Shown in pieces: positions 27,249 to 36,955 of a stretch of DNA of 48,607 nucleotides. The translations under genes were made by a program, and so were the position numbers. The DNA comes from Salinicola sp. (GTDB lineage Bacteria > Pseudomonadota > Gammaproteobacteria > Pseudomonadales > Halomonadaceae), in assembly GCA_002695065.1 (NCBI GenBank), contig NZNW01000070.1:1-48607 (forward strand), written 5' to 3'. A model generated the notes under the pieces. The model was not told where the DNA came from and made no database searches. It was given only the letters and a program-made list of their open reading frames with translations. Each line of letters opens with the position of its first letter. Position 1 is the first letter of the stretch.

Positions 27249-27797
27249 ATGATTGCACCGAACCTGCCTGAGCAGGAGACAGAGCGCTTGAGTTTCCTGC
27301 ACGACCTACAACTGCTCGATTCGAACGCGGACGAGGGCTTCGATCGGTTGACGGAGCTGGCAACGCAAATTTTCGACGTGCCCATGTCGTTGATCACGCT
27401 GATCGATGAAGATCGCCAGTGGTTCAAGTCGCGTCAGGGTTTGAGCGTGTGCGAGACACCCAGGCGGATCTCCTTCTGCGGTCACGTCGTGGCCGACGGC
27501 CAGCCGATGGTGATCAACAACGCGCTGCGGGATCCCAGATTCTCGGACAACCCGCTGGTGACGGGGGCGCCCTTCATACGCTTCTACGCGGGCTATCCGC
27601 TGTTCGTGGCGCCGGACATCTGCGTCGGCACCCTATGTCTGATCGGCACGCTCCCGCGTACGTTCGAAGAGACCGATATGCGTCGAATGAAGCTGCTCGC
27701 CGCCCAGGCCGAGGAGCTGATTCATCTCCACGTTCTGCGTGTCCGTGCGAATCTCGCCAGGGTGCCGGTTTCAGGTGCGAGCGGTGGTGGCGTCTAG
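27249..27797 (+). CDS. GAF-domain protein
   Basis: The 182-residue protein is essentially one GAF domain. It starts ETERLSFLHDLQLLDSNADEGFDRLTELA and contains FDVPMSLITLIDEDRQWFKS, CETPRRISFCGHVV, and FYAGYPLFVAPDICVGTLCLIG. This subtype usually precedes GGDEF or histidine kinase domains; here no output domain is attached, so it would be a stand-alone sensor or free-methionine-sulfoxide-reductase-like fold. The latter has different cysteine spacing, so I do not call it. The ATG at 27249 has GAAGAG 7 nt upstream; longer in-frame starts at 27201 or 27147 are possible. Its end overlaps the convergent LysR gene by 4 bp. Confidence 0.82.
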   Translation: MIAPNLPEQETERLSFLHDLQLLDSNADEGFDRLTELATQIFDVPMSLITLIDEDRQWFKSRQGLSVCETPRRISFCGHVVADGQPMVINNALRDPRFSDNPLVTGAPFIRFYAGYPLFVAPDICVGTLCLIGTLPRTFEETDMRRMKLLAAQAEELIHLHVLRVRANLARVPVSGASGGGV

Positions 27798-28780
27798 CCA
27801 TCGTCGGCGGGAAGGCACAGTAGCGTGGGCGTCTCGATCGGGGTGATTGGCGCCCGGAAGTGGGCGTTCAACTCCGGCAGCAGTTCGCGCACGAAACGCA
27901 GGAACAGTTCCGTTACCGGCGTCGGGTAGCGGTCCTTGGGATAGACCGTGCACCACGAGCGCCTCAGCGGGAAGCCCGGGATCGTCGGGCTCGCCAGCAG
28001 GCCGGAGGCGAGCTCCAGTTGCACGGCCAGTCTCGGCAACACGGCGACGCCGAGATGGGCCATGACCCCCTGCTTGATGGCCTCGTTGGTGCCGAGTTCG
28101 ATGGTGTGGTGCAGTGAAATGCGCTCCCGCGCCGCGAAATCCTCGAACGCCGTGCGTGCCCCGGATCCCGGCTCTCTCATCAGCAGGTAGTGCCTCGCGA
28201 AATCCTCGAGCGTGGCCTTGTCGGCGGTCACCAGTGGATGGCCCGGCCAGACGACGGGGATCAGTTCGTTGTCCAGAATGGGCATGAAGACCAGGTTGGG
28301 GTCGTCCGGCACCATGCCCATGATCACCAGATCGTCCCGCCTTTCCGCCAGTCGCTCGAGCGCTTGCCCCCGGTTGCAGACGCGCAACCGAATCTGAACC
28401 TCCGGGTAGCGGGCGCGAAAGCGAGCCAGGATGTGCGGCACCACGTATTGAGCGGTCGAGACGGCGGCCAGGTTGAGCTCGCCGCGGATGGTGCCGGCCA
28501 GCTCCGACAACTCCATCTGAAGGCTTGAGACCTGACCGAAGATCGACTGCACCGAGGCGGACAAGGCGTCGGCGGCGGGCAGGATGTGGAGTGTCTTGCC
28601 GGCATACTTGAACAGCGGCTGGGCCAAGGCCTGCTCGAGCTGTCGGATCTGGGCGCTGACGGCGGGCTGTGTCAGGCCAAGTTGCTCAGCGGCGCGCGAG
28701 TAGGACTGCTGCCGATGGACGGCCTGGAACACCTGAAGCTGACGGAATGTCAGGCGATTGAGCAGGTTGGGTCTCGACAT
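27794..28780 (-). CDS. pycR: LysR-family regulator (PycR/CbbR-like)
   Basis: The 328-residue protein has an N-terminal winged HTH (LTFRQLQVFQAVHRQQSYSR, AAEQLGLTQPAVSAQIRQLE) and a C-terminal periplasmic-binding-like effector domain (GELNLAAVSTAQYVVPHILA onward). It is close in style to CbbR regulators and sits divergently from pyruvate carboxylase subunit A, the arrangement of PycR in Pseudomonas aeruginosa. Control of pycAB is therefore inferred from context. The ATG at 28780 begins the conserved HTH; further upstream in-frame sequence lies in the AT-rich promoter. A perfect dyad at 28803-28820 could be its binding site. Confidence 0.86.
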   Translation of the reverse strand: MSRPNLLNRLTFRQLQVFQAVHRQQSYSRAAEQLGLTQPAVSAQIRQLEQALAQPLFKYAGKTLHILPAADALSASVQSIFGQVSSLQMELSELAGTIRGELNLAAVSTAQYVVPHILARFRARYPEVQIRLRVCNRGQALERLAERRDDLVIMGMVPDDPNLVFMPILDNELIPVVWPGHPLVTADKATLEDFARHYLLMREPGSGARTAFEDFAARERISLHHTIELGTNEAIKQGVMAHLGVAVLPRLAVQLELASGLLASPTIPGFPLRRSWCTVYPKDRYPTPVTELFLRFVRELLPELNAHFRAPITPIETPTLLCLPADDG

Positions 28781-28802
28781 TCGGTACGCTCTCGCGGTCA
28801 GG

Positions 28803-28820
28803 TATAAGGTGAAGCTTATA
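28803..28820. promoter_or_regulatory. Candidate LysR operator between pycR and pycA
   Basis: TATAAG-N6-CTTATA is a perfect dyad 22 bp from the LysR start, within an AT-rich 137-bp divergent promoter region. LysR proteins bind T-N11-A type dyads next to their own gene. Assignment is by position and symmetry only. Confidence 0.45.
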
Positions 28821-28917
28821 GGTTGGCAAAAAAATATCAATTTTTCTATTGGGTCCCGGGTGGCTAGCGTAGAGCAGAAGAGAACCAACGCTTATCCGAC
28901 AACCGGGAGAGCTTGCG

Positions 28918-30333
28918 GTGTTTAAGAAGCTGCTGATCGCCAACCGTGGCGAGATCGCCGTGCGTATTGTACGGGCCTGCGCCGAGATGGGCATCCGTTC
29001 GGTCGCGATCTATACCGAGCCCGACCGATTTTCGTTGCACGTCAAAGGCGCCGACGAGGCGCATTTCGTCGGAGAGGAGCCGCTGGCGGGCTATCTGGAC
29101 CCGCGGCGTGTCGTCAATCTGGCGCGCGAAACCGGTTGCGATGCCATTCACCCCGGCTACGGTTTCCTGTCCGAGAGTGCCGAGTTCGCCAGGATCTGTA
29201 GCGAGGCCGGAATCGCTTTCGTCGGCCCGAGTGCCGAGGTCATCGCCAAGATGGGCGACAAGACGGCGGCGCGAGCGGCCATGCGCGAAGCCGGCGTACC
29301 CATCACGCCGGGATCCGAGGGCAATCTCGCCAACCGCGAAGAAGCGCTGACGGTGGCGGAGGAGATCGGGTATCCGGTCATGCTCAAGGCGACCTCCGGT
29401 GGCGGCGGGCGGGGCATCCGCCGCTGCGATACGCCCGAGCAACTGACTCAGGCCTGGGACCGGGTGATCTCCGAGGCGACCAAGGCGTTCGGCAGCGCCG
29501 AGGTGTTCATGGAGAAGTGCGTCGTCGATCCGCTGCATATCGAAGTCCAGGTGCTGGCGGACGGTCACGGTGGCGTCATTCATCTGTTCGAGCGCGACTG
29601 CTCGATCCAGCGTCGCAATCAGAAGCTGATCGAGATCGCCCCCAGTCCCCAGTTGACCCCGGAGCAGCGCAGCTACGTCGGCAAGATGGCGGTCCGTGCC
29701 GCCAGCGCGGTGAGTTACGAGAATGCCGGCACCGTGGAGTTCCTGGTCAAGGACAATGAAGTCTACTTCATGGAGATGAATACCCGGGTCCAGGTCGAGC
29801 ACACCATCACCGAGGCGATCACCGGGGTCGACATCGTTCGCGAGCAGTTGCGCATCGCCGCGGGGGAGAGGCTGGCCTACCGCCAGGAGGACATTCGCCA
29901 CCAGGGCTACGCGATCCAGTTCCGGATCAACGCCGAGGACCCCAAGAACGACTTCCTGCCCAGCTTTGGCCGCATCACGCGCTACTACGCGCCCGGCGGC
30001 CCCGGCGTCCGCACCGATACCGCGATCTATACCGGTTACACCATCCCGCCATACTTCGATTCGATGTGTCTCAAGCTGATCGTCTGGGGCATGACCTGGG
30101 AGGAGACGCTCAACCGGGGCATCAGGGCATTGAACGACATGCGCCTTCAGGGGGTGAAGACCACCGCGCCGTACTATCAGGAAATTCTTCGCCACCCTGC
30201 GTTCCGCGCTGGCCAGTTCGATACCGGGTTCGTTCCCGCCCATCCGGAATTGCTCAACTACTCCGTCAAGCGCAATCCGGAGGAGATCGCCCTGGCGATA
30301 TCGGCGGCCATTGCAGCTCATGCCGGGCTCTGA
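28918..30333 (+). CDS. pycA: Pyruvate carboxylase subunit A (biotin carboxylase)
   Basis: This subunit carboxylates biotin at the expense of ATP and bicarbonate for anaplerotic conversion of pyruvate to oxaloacetate. The 471-residue protein has the biotin carboxylase N-domain (KKLLIANRGEIAVRIVRAC), the glycine-rich ATP-grasp loop KATSGGGGRGIR, the EKCVVDPLHIEVQV segment, and the catalytic MEMNTRVQVEHTITEAITG. It starts with GTG at 28918 after GGGAGA. AccC is the alternative, but the absence of accB and the presence of the carboxyltransferase/biotinyl subunit downstream show it is the two-subunit pyruvate carboxylase. Confidence 0.93.
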   Translation: MFKKLLIANRGEIAVRIVRACAEMGIRSVAIYTEPDRFSLHVKGADEAHFVGEEPLAGYLDPRRVVNLARETGCDAIHPGYGFLSESAEFARICSEAGIAFVGPSAEVIAKMGDKTAARAAMREAGVPITPGSEGNLANREEALTVAEEIGYPVMLKATSGGGGRGIRRCDTPEQLTQAWDRVISEATKAFGSAEVFMEKCVVDPLHIEVQVLADGHGGVIHLFERDCSIQRRNQKLIEIAPSPQLTPEQRSYVGKMAVRAASAVSYENAGTVEFLVKDNEVYFMEMNTRVQVEHTITEAITGVDIVREQLRIAAGERLAYRQEDIRHQGYAIQFRINAEDPKNDFLPSFGRITRYYAPGGPGVRTDTAIYTGYTIPPYFDSMCLKLIVWGMTWEETLNRGIRALNDMRLQGVKTTAPYYQEILRHPAFRAGQFDTGFVPAHPELLNYSVKRNPEEIALAISAAIAAHAGL

Positions 30334-30388
30334 GCGCGGCCAACTCGGAATACGACGAATCGATCGGGACCAGAATCAGGAGACAAAA

Positions 30389-32206
30389 ATGAACCAAGCC
30401 GAGCCGTCATCCGTCAAGATCAGCGATGTCGTGCTGCGCGATGGGCACCAATCGCTGCTTGCCACGCGCATGCGCACCGAGGACATGCTGCCGATCTGTG
30501 CCAAGCTCGACGCGATCGGATTCCACTCCCTGGAGGTGTGGGGGGGTGCCACCTTCGACGCCTGCGTGCGATTTCTCAAGGAGGACCCCTGGGAGCGCCT
30601 GCAGTCGCTCCGCGAGGCGCTCCCCGATACCCCGCTGCAGATGCTGCTGCGCGGTCAGAACCTGCTCGGCTACCGTCACTACGCGGACGATGTCGTCGAG
30701 CGGTTCGTCGCGCGTTCGGCCGACAACGGGATCGATATCTTCCGGGTCTTCGATGCGTTGAACGACCTGCGCAATCTCGAGACTGCCATGAAAGCGGTCA
30801 AGGCCAGCGGTAAGCATGCCCAAGGGACGATCTGCTATACCGTCAGTCCGGTTCATACCCGTGACATGTACGTCGAGCAGGCCAAGCGACTCGTCGACAT
30901 GGGCGCCGACTCCATCGCGATCAAGGACATGGCGGGTCTGCTGACGCCGTACGCGACCGGCGAGCTGGTGCAGGCGCTGGTCGAGGCGGTGGACGTCCCG
31001 ATCCATCTCCACGCCCACGCGACATCCGGACTCGCCTCCCTGAGCCAGATGAAGGCGATCGAGGCGGGGTGTCGCCACATCGATACCTGCATCTCCGCCT
31101 TTGCCGGAGGCACCAGCCATCCGTCGACCGAGGCGATGGTCGCGGCGTTCCAGGACACCCCCTATGACACCGGCCTGGATCTGGTGGCGTTGAAGGAGAT
31201 CGGCGACTACTTCCGTGAAGTCCGCAAGAAATACGCGGCTTTCGAGAGCGAGTACACCCGCGAGGATGTCAGCGTGCAGATCTGGCAGGTGCCGGGCGGC
31301 ATGATGTCGAACCTCGCCAACCAGATGAAAGAGCAGAACGCCCTGGGCCGGATCCAGGACGTGTTCGACGAGATCCCCAAGGTCCGTGCCGATCTCGGCT
31401 ATCCGCCGCTGGTGACGCCGACCTCGCAGATCGTCGGCACCCAGGCGGCCATGAACGTGCTGACCGGCGAGCGTTACAAGTCGATCACCAACGAAGTGAA
31501 GCGCTACCTGCTGGGCGGTTACGGTCAGCCACCCGCGGAAGTGAATGCGGAGGTTCGTCGCAAGGCGATCGGCAACGAGTCGGTCGACGATGGCCGGCCC
31601 GCCGACCACATCAAGCCCGAGATGGCCAGGCTCGAGCAGGAGATCGGCGATCTCGCGAACAGCGAGGAGGACGTGCTGACCTTCGCCATGTTCCCCGATC
31701 TCGGGCGGGAGTATCTGCAGGGGCGGCGCGACGGCACCCTGGTGGCCGAACCGATTCCGGCCGCCGAAGCCTCCGGCGGCGGCCGGCCGGTGTCCGAGGG
31801 CGTGCCGACAGAATTCGTCATCGACGTTCACGGTGAGTCCTACGAGGTGCAGATCACCGGCGTCGGCAGCGGTAGCGGCCGCAAGCGCCGGGTCTACCTG
31901 ACGCTCGACGGCATGCCCGAAGAAGTCGTGTTCGAGGCCAAGGACGAGTTCGTCCAGGAAGGCAAGGGTGGCGGACGGGCCAAGGCCAGCTCTCCGGGGC
32001 ATGTCACCACGTCGATGCCGGGGAATATCGTCGACGTGCTGGTTGCCGAGGGCGACAGCGTGAAGGAGGGCCAGGCCGTGCTGATCACCGAGGCCATGAA
32101 GATGGAAACCGAGGTCCAGGCGAGAATCAGTGGCACGGTCAAGGCCGTCCATGTGGCCAAGGGGGACCGGGTGACACCCGGCGAGGTGCTGGTCGAGATC
32201 GAATAG
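30389..32206 (+). CDS. pycB: Pyruvate carboxylase subunit B (carboxyltransferase and biotinyl domain)
   Basis: The 605-residue protein carries an N-terminal HMGL-like carboxyltransferase domain (LRDGHQSLLATRMRTEDM, metal-site HLHAHATSGLA), a middle PYC_OADA conserved region (EVRKKYAAFESEY, VPGGMMSNLANQ), a charged linker, and a C-terminal biotinyl domain with the lysine of EAMKMET. The ATG at 30389 has AGGAG seven bases upstream. Oxaloacetate decarboxylase alpha subunits share this layout, but no beta or gamma membrane subunits are nearby and pycA is directly upstream, so pyruvate carboxylase is favoured. Confidence 0.92.
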   Translation: MNQAEPSSVKISDVVLRDGHQSLLATRMRTEDMLPICAKLDAIGFHSLEVWGGATFDACVRFLKEDPWERLQSLREALPDTPLQMLLRGQNLLGYRHYADDVVERFVARSADNGIDIFRVFDALNDLRNLETAMKAVKASGKHAQGTICYTVSPVHTRDMYVEQAKRLVDMGADSIAIKDMAGLLTPYATGELVQALVEAVDVPIHLHAHATSGLASLSQMKAIEAGCRHIDTCISAFAGGTSHPSTEAMVAAFQDTPYDTGLDLVALKEIGDYFREVRKKYAAFESEYTREDVSVQIWQVPGGMMSNLANQMKEQNALGRIQDVFDEIPKVRADLGYPPLVTPTSQIVGTQAAMNVLTGERYKSITNEVKRYLLGGYGQPPAEVNAEVRRKAIGNESVDDGRPADHIKPEMARLEQEIGDLANSEEDVLTFAMFPDLGREYLQGRRDGTLVAEPIPAAEASGGGRPVSEGVPTEFVIDVHGESYEVQITGVGSGSGRKRRVYLTLDGMPEEVVFEAKDEFVQEGKGGGRAKASSPGHVTTSMPGNIVDVLVAEGDSVKEGQAVLITEAMKMETEVQARISGTVKAVHVAKGDRVTPGEVLVEIE

Positions 32207-32229
32207 CGGGCCGCGATCGCTGCGGCGTC

Positions 32230-32269
32230 ACGACGAAAAACGCGGAGCCTGGGCTCCGCGTTTTGTCGT
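32230..32269. terminator. Bidirectional terminator between pycB and pyk
   Basis: AAAACGCGGAGC (32237-32248) pairs with GCTCCGCGTTTT (32253-32264), extended outward by ACGAC/GTCGT. Being A-rich on the left and T-rich on the right, it can terminate both convergent genes. Confidence 0.88.
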
Positions 32270-32305
32270 TCAGTGGATCGGACGCGTGGCGCCCGACGCC
32301 ACGGC

Positions 32306-33769
32306 TTACTCCTCGACCTGGATGATCTTCATGGTGTTGGTGCCACCATGGGCGTTCATGTGATCGCCGCGGGTGAGAATGACGTGATCGCCCTTGTCGG
32401 CGAGCCCGCGGTCGACCAGCTCCTTGATCGCGCCGGCATTGATCTCGGTCAACGGGAAGCGCGAGCTGTCGAAGACCAGTGACACCACGCCCCGGTACAG
32501 TGCCATGCGACGTTGAACCATGGGCGTTTCGGCCAGCGCCACGATCGGGAGGCCGGACCGGATGCGCGAGGCGATCAGCGGGGTGTAGCCGGAGGCGGTC
32601 AGGCAGGCGATAGCCACGACGCCGGAGAGGTGGTTGGCGGCGTACATGGCGGACAGCGCCAGGGTCTCGTCGATGCGGGTGAAGCCTTCGTGAATGCGGT
32701 GCTGGGACTGCTGCGCGGCGCGTTCCCGCTCCGCACCCAGGCAGAGCCGGTTCATGGCGCGAATGGTTTCCACCGGATAGTCGCCAGCGGCGGTCTCCGC
32801 CGACAGCATGACCGCGTCCGTGCCATCGAGCACCGCGTTGGCGACGTCGAAGACCTCCGCCCGGGTCGGCAGCGGCGACTCGATCATCGATTCCATCATC
32901 TGGGTGGCGGTGATGACGACCTTGTTGAGGGTCCGGGCACGCGCGATGATCCGTTTCTGCACCCCGATCAACTGGGCGTCGCCAATCTCGACGCCCAGGT
33001 CGCCGCGGGCAACCATGACGGCTTCCGAGGCCCGGATGATGTCGTCCAGGGTCTCCGGGTCGGCAACGGCCTCGGCGCGTTCGATTTTCGCGACCAGGCC
33101 GATCTCCTGGCCGGCCTCGCCGAGCAGCTCGCGGGCGTACTGCATGTCGGCGCCGCTACGCGGGAACGAGACCGCGAGGTAATCGACGCCGATATCGATT
33201 GCCGTCTTGAGATCTTCCTTGTCCTTGTCGGTCAGGGCCGCGGCGGAGAGGCCGCCACCTTGCTTGTTGATGCCCTTGTTGTTGGTCAGCTTGCCGCCGA
33301 CGACGACCTTGGTATGGATTCGGGGGCCGTCGATACGGTCGACCTCGAGTACCAGCCGGCCGTCATCCAGCAGCAGCTTGTCGCCCGTCTCGACGTCGTC
33401 CGCCAGCTCCTCGTAGTCGCAACCGACGCGCTCGCTGTCGCCGGCGTCGCGGTCCAGAGAGACGTCGAGTATGAAGGATTGCCCTTTTTCCAGTTTCACC
33501 CCGCCTTCTGCGGCAAAACGGGCGATCCGGATCTTGGGGCCCTGCAGGTCGCCGAGTGCCGCCACGGCTCGACCATGACGGTCCGCCGCCTCGCGTACGG
33601 CCTTGAGGCGGCGCCGGTGATCCTCGGGATTGCCGTGGGAGAAGTTCAAGCGAACGACGTCGACCCCGGCTTCGATGATGGCGTCCAGCACCCCCTCGCG
33701 ATCCGTGGCGGGCCCCAGGGTGGCGACGATCTTGGTGCGGCGAATCGGGCCGTGAAACGCGTGCTGCAT
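32306..33769 (-). CDS. pyk: Pyruvate kinase
   Basis: Pyruvate kinase makes pyruvate and ATP from phosphoenolpyruvate. The 487-residue protein has the N-terminal RRTKIVATLGPAT, the substrate site VRLNFSHGN, the active-site lysine and acidic residues in VAKIERAEA and MVARGDLGVEI, then NKVVITATQMMESM and the C-terminal regulatory domain. The ATG at 33769 follows GGAGA; earlier in-frame codons to 33844 lack similarity. Length and sequence style suggest the PykA-like isoenzyme, but I leave the isoform open. Confidence 0.94.
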   Translation of the reverse strand: MQHAFHGPIRRTKIVATLGPATDREGVLDAIIEAGVDVVRLNFSHGNPEDHRRRLKAVREAADRHGRAVAALGDLQGPKIRIARFAAEGGVKLEKGQSFILDVSLDRDAGDSERVGCDYEELADDVETGDKLLLDDGRLVLEVDRIDGPRIHTKVVVGGKLTNNKGINKQGGGLSAAALTDKDKEDLKTAIDIGVDYLAVSFPRSGADMQYARELLGEAGQEIGLVAKIERAEAVADPETLDDIIRASEAVMVARGDLGVEIGDAQLIGVQKRIIARARTLNKVVITATQMMESMIESPLPTRAEVFDVANAVLDGTDAVMLSAETAAGDYPVETIRAMNRLCLGAERERAAQQSQHRIHEGFTRIDETLALSAMYAANHLSGVVAIACLTASGYTPLIASRIRSGLPIVALAETPMVQRRMALYRGVVSLVFDSSRFPLTEINAGAIKELVDRGLADKGDHVILTRGDHMNAHGGTNTMKIIQVEE

Positions 33770-34333
33770 GGAAATTCTCCTGGCAACTGAGTGAGTCGTC
33801 TCGCCGCGCTGGAAAATCGGTGAATCGAAACGCGGCGATGACATGTGGTTATTTTACAACAAGCGAGCCATCCTGTCCGGAGCCCATTGGTGGGCTATTT
33901 CATCATGGACACGCCCATCATGGACAGTTCCACCGTGGACAGAGCCGCGCCGTCGACGCACGTCGCACCGTCGGGAAATGGCGCGGGTTCCGGCGGCAGC
34001 CACTGGCATCGCATCACGGTCGCGCGACAGGGTGATGACGACCTCTGCCCGAGTGTAGCGTGCCAAAGAGGGCATGACATGAAGGGAAGGCAGGGAGCAA
34101 GTGGACAATCCACATCCGCTGCTTGGAATTCAGCCGCTCAGCCCCATGATGAAGGGCCATTGACATGGTGCTGTCGTTGCTGCTCAAAGTCGAGCTACGG
34201 CTGGCGCCTCGAGAAAGGCTAGGGTAGGGTAGGCGGATTTTCCGGCCGGCCCTGGTAGCCAGGCGGCCGTCGAGCACGTCACCGGTCGCCGCACGATTAA
34301 GATCGCCGCACGATATAAAGAAGCAGGAGCGCT
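33770..34333. other. Divergent intergenic region pyk / topA
   Basis: This 564-bp gap holds no gene I can support. An open frame starting near 33905 has unusual Cys/Trp-rich sequence and no family similarity. Its beginning is a 15-bp repeat in three imperfect copies (ATGGACACGCCCATC, ATGGACAGTTCCACC, GTGGACAGAGCCGCG; 33905-33949). Near topA are two 12-bp direct repeats (listed separately). The topA start has the RBS AGGAG. Confidence 0.55.
34286..34314 (+). repeat. 12-bp direct repeats upstream of topA
   Basis: TCGCCGCACGAT occurs at 34286-34297 and again at 34303-34314, 17 bp apart; the second runs into ATATAAAG. The spacing of about 1.6 helical turns and the position 20-48 bp before the start codon suggest either a regulator site or part of the promoter of topA. 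Confidence 0.55.
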
Positions 34334-36955
34334 ATGGGCAAGTCACTGGTTATCGTCGAGTCACCGGCCAAGGCCAAGACCATCAACAAGTATCTCGGCA
34401 ACGATTTCGTGGTGAAATCGAGTGTCGGGCATATTCGTGATCTGCCGACCAGTGGTTCCTCCAAGCAGGCCAGCGATCCCAAGGAGCGCGCCAAGCAGGC
34501 GGCGATCACGCGCAAGATGTCGCCGGACGAGAAGGCGAGCTACAAGAAACAGAAGCAGTGGGACCAGCTGATCCGGCGCATGGGTATCGATCCCGAGCAC
34601 GGCTGGCGGGCCAACTACGAGATCCTGCCGGGCAAGGAGAAAGTGGTCGACGAGCTCAAGAGGCTCGCCGACAAGAGCGACATCATCTATCTCGCGACCG
34701 ATCTGGACCGCGAGGGGGAGGCGATCGCCTGGCATCTGAAAGAGACCATCGGCGGCGACGACTCCCGCTACAAGCGGGTGGTCTTCAACGAAATCACCAA
34801 GAACGCCATCCAGGAAGCTTTCAAGCAGCCCGGTACCCTCAATATCGCCCGCGTCGAGGCGCAGCAGAGCCGGCGTTTCCTGGATCGGGTGGTCGGCTTC
34901 ATGATCTCCCCGCTGCTCTGGAGCAAGGTCGCGCGTGGACTCTCGGCGGGGCGCGTCCAGTCGGTGGCGGTGCGCCTGATCGTCGATCGGGAGCGCGATA
35001 TCCGGGCTTTCGTGCCGGAAGAGTTCTGGGACGTGCACGCGGATACCGTGACCGCCGATGGCGAGCCGGTACGCTTCGAGATCGTGCGCCAGAACGGTGA
35101 GACCTTCCGGCCGACTTCCGAGCAGGAGACCCTGGAGCGCATCGCTCCGCTGCGCCAGGAGACCCTGGAAGTCACCAGTCGCGAAACCCGGCCGACCAGT
35201 TCCAAGCCCAACGCGCCCTTCATCACCTCGACGCTGCAGCAGGCCGCGAGCGGTCGTCTGGGATACTCCGTCAAGAAGACCATGACGCTGGCCCAGCGGC
35301 TCTACGAGGGCGGCTACATCACCTACATGCGTACCGACTCGACCAACCTGTCCCAGGATGCGGTCGCCGGGGTGCGCGACTACATCCAGTCGGAGTTCGG
35401 CGAACGTTATCTGCCGGAAGCGCCGAACCGCTACTCGAGCAAGCAGAACGCCCAGGAGGCCCACGAGGCCATTCGCCCCTCCAACGTCAGGCAGCGGGCG
35501 GACGAGCTGCCCGTCGAGCGCGATGCCCAGCGACTCTACGAGCTGATCTGGCGGCAGTTCGTGGCCTGCCAGATGGTGCCGGCGGAGTATCTCGCCACCA
35601 CCCTGACGATCGAGATCTCCGGTTTCGAGCTCAAGGCCCGTGGCCGCGTGCTCAAGTTCGACGGCTATACCCGCGTGATGAAGCCGATCGCCAAGAAGGA
35701 CGAGCAGACCCAGCTGCCGGACATCGGCGAGGGGGCCAGCCTCACCGTCGACCGGATCGATCCTCAGCAGCACTTCACCAAGCCTCCCGCGCGCTACACC
35801 GAGGCCAGCCTGGTCAAGGAGCTCGAGAAGCGGGGGATCGGACGCCCCTCGACCTACGCGGCGATCATCTCGACCATACAGGACAGGGGCTACGCCAAGC
35901 TCGACAATCGGCGCTTCTACGCCGAGAAGCTGGGCGAGATCGTGACCGATCGCCTGGTGGAGTCGTTCAACGACCTGCTCGATTACGGCTTCACCGCGCG
36001 CATGGAAGACCGCCTCGACGAGGTCGCCGAGGGGCACGAGAACTGGCAGCAGCTGCTCGATGCCTTCTACGCCGATTTCAAGCGCAAGCTGGAGCGCGCC
36101 GAGGGCGAAGAGGGCATGCGGCCCAACGAGCCGATCGAGACCGATATCGCCTGCCCGACCTGCGGCCGGCCGATGCAGATCCGGATCGCGTCGACCGGCG
36201 TGTTCCTGGGGTGTTCCGGCTACAACCTGCCGCCGAAAGAGCGCTGCAAGACCACCATCGACCTGATCCCGGGAGAGGAGGCGGTGCCGGCGGAGGCCGA
36301 CGAAGCCGCCGAGACGGAGGCCCTGCGTGCCAAGCGGCGTAACCCGAATACCGGTACGGCGATGGACAGCTATCTCATCGACGAGGGGCGCAAGCTCTAC
36401 ATCAGCAACGACGACGACGGTTACTACGAGATCGAGCAGGGGCGCTTCCGGATCAAGGGTTACGACGGCCCGGTGATCGAGTGCGACAAGTGCGGTTCCG
36501 AGATGCAGCTCAAGAGCGGGCGTTTCGGCAAGTACTTTGCCTGCACCAACGAGGCCTGCGGCAATACTCGCAAGCTGTTGAAAAGCGGGGAAGTCGCACC
36601 GCCCAAGATGGATCCGATCCCGATGCCGGAACTGGCCTGCCAGAAGGTCGACGACCACTACGTGCTGCGAGACGGTGCCAGCGGTCTGTTCCTCGCGGCC
36701 AGCCAGTTTCCCAAGAATCGGGAGACGCGCCCACCGTTGGTCAAGGAGCTCAAGGCGCACGCCGACGCCCTGCCCGAGAAGTACCACTTCCTGCTCGAGG
36801 CGCCGAGCGAGGACCCGGATGGCCGGCCCGCTCAGATCCGGTTCTCGCGCAAGGCCAAGAGCCAGTTCGTGATGACTGACGAGGACGGCAAGGCAACCGG
36901 CTGGCGAGCGGTCTACGAAGATGGCCGCTGGCAGGTGGAGGACAAGCGCAAATGA
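34334..36955 (+). CDS. topA: DNA topoisomerase I
   Basis: TopA relaxes negative supercoils by single-strand cleavage. The 873-residue protein starts with the Toprim domain ([19 protein letters not shown], then [15 protein letters not shown] with the metal-binding DxD), followed by the gate domains. The catalytic Tyr331 lies in [15 protein letters not shown]. The C-terminal region carries zinc-ribbon repeats: CPTCGRPM with GCSGY, and [26 protein letters not shown]. The last repeat block is glutamine- and lysine-rich. Its stop overlaps the next start (ATGA). Confidence 0.97.
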   Translation: MGKSLVIVESPAKAKTINKYLGNDFVVKSSVGHIRDLPTSGSSKQASDPKERAKQAAITRKMSPDEKASYKKQKQWDQLIRRMGIDPEHGWRANYEILPGKEKVVDELKRLADKSDIIYLATDLDREGEAIAWHLKETIGGDDSRYKRVVFNEITKNAIQEAFKQPGTLNIARVEAQQSRRFLDRVVGFMISPLLWSKVARGLSAGRVQSVAVRLIVDRERDIRAFVPEEFWDVHADTVTADGEPVRFEIVRQNGETFRPTSEQETLERIAPLRQETLEVTSRETRPTSSKPNAPFITSTLQQAASGRLGYSVKKTMTLAQRLYEGGYITYMRTDSTNLSQDAVAGVRDYIQSEFGERYLPEAPNRYSSKQNAQEAHEAIRPSNVRQRADELPVERDAQRLYELIWRQFVACQMVPAEYLATTLTIEISGFELKARGRVLKFDGYTRVMKPIAKKDEQTQLPDIGEGASLTVDRIDPQQHFTKPPARYTEASLVKELEKRGIGRPSTYAAIISTIQDRGYAKLDNRRFYAEKLGEIVTDRLVESFNDLLDYGFTARMEDRLDEVAEGHENWQQLLDAFYADFKRKLERAEGEEGMRPNEPIETDIACPTCGRPMQIRIASTGVFLGCSGYNLPPKERCKTTIDLIPGEEAVPAEADEAAETEALRAKRRNPNTGTAMDSYLIDEGRKLYISNDDDGYYEIEQGRFRIKGYDGPVIECDKCGSEMQLKSGRFGKYFACTNEACGNTRKLLKSGEVAPPKMDPIPMPELACQKVDDHYVLRDGASGLFLAASQFPKNRETRPPLVKELKAHADALPEKYHFLLEAPSEDPDGRPAQIRFSRKAKSQFVMTDEDGKATGWRAVYEDGRWQVEDKRK

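Noticed and set aside
27249-27797. GAF protein as a free methionine-(R)-sulfoxide reductase
   Set aside because: The catalytic cysteine spacing of that family is not evident, and the start segment (ERLSFLHDLQLLDS) fits sensor GAF domains better.
30407-32152. A 581-codon open frame opposite pycB
   Set aside because: Antisense shadow of the carboxyltransferase gene.
33905-34222. Possible small gene before topA
   Set aside because: Cys/Trp/Ser-rich composition unlike neighbouring proteins, a repetitive beginning and no RBS; better explained as non-coding.
34361-36787. An 808-codon open frame opposite topA
   Set aside because: Antisense shadow of topA; long antisense frames are expected at this GC content.
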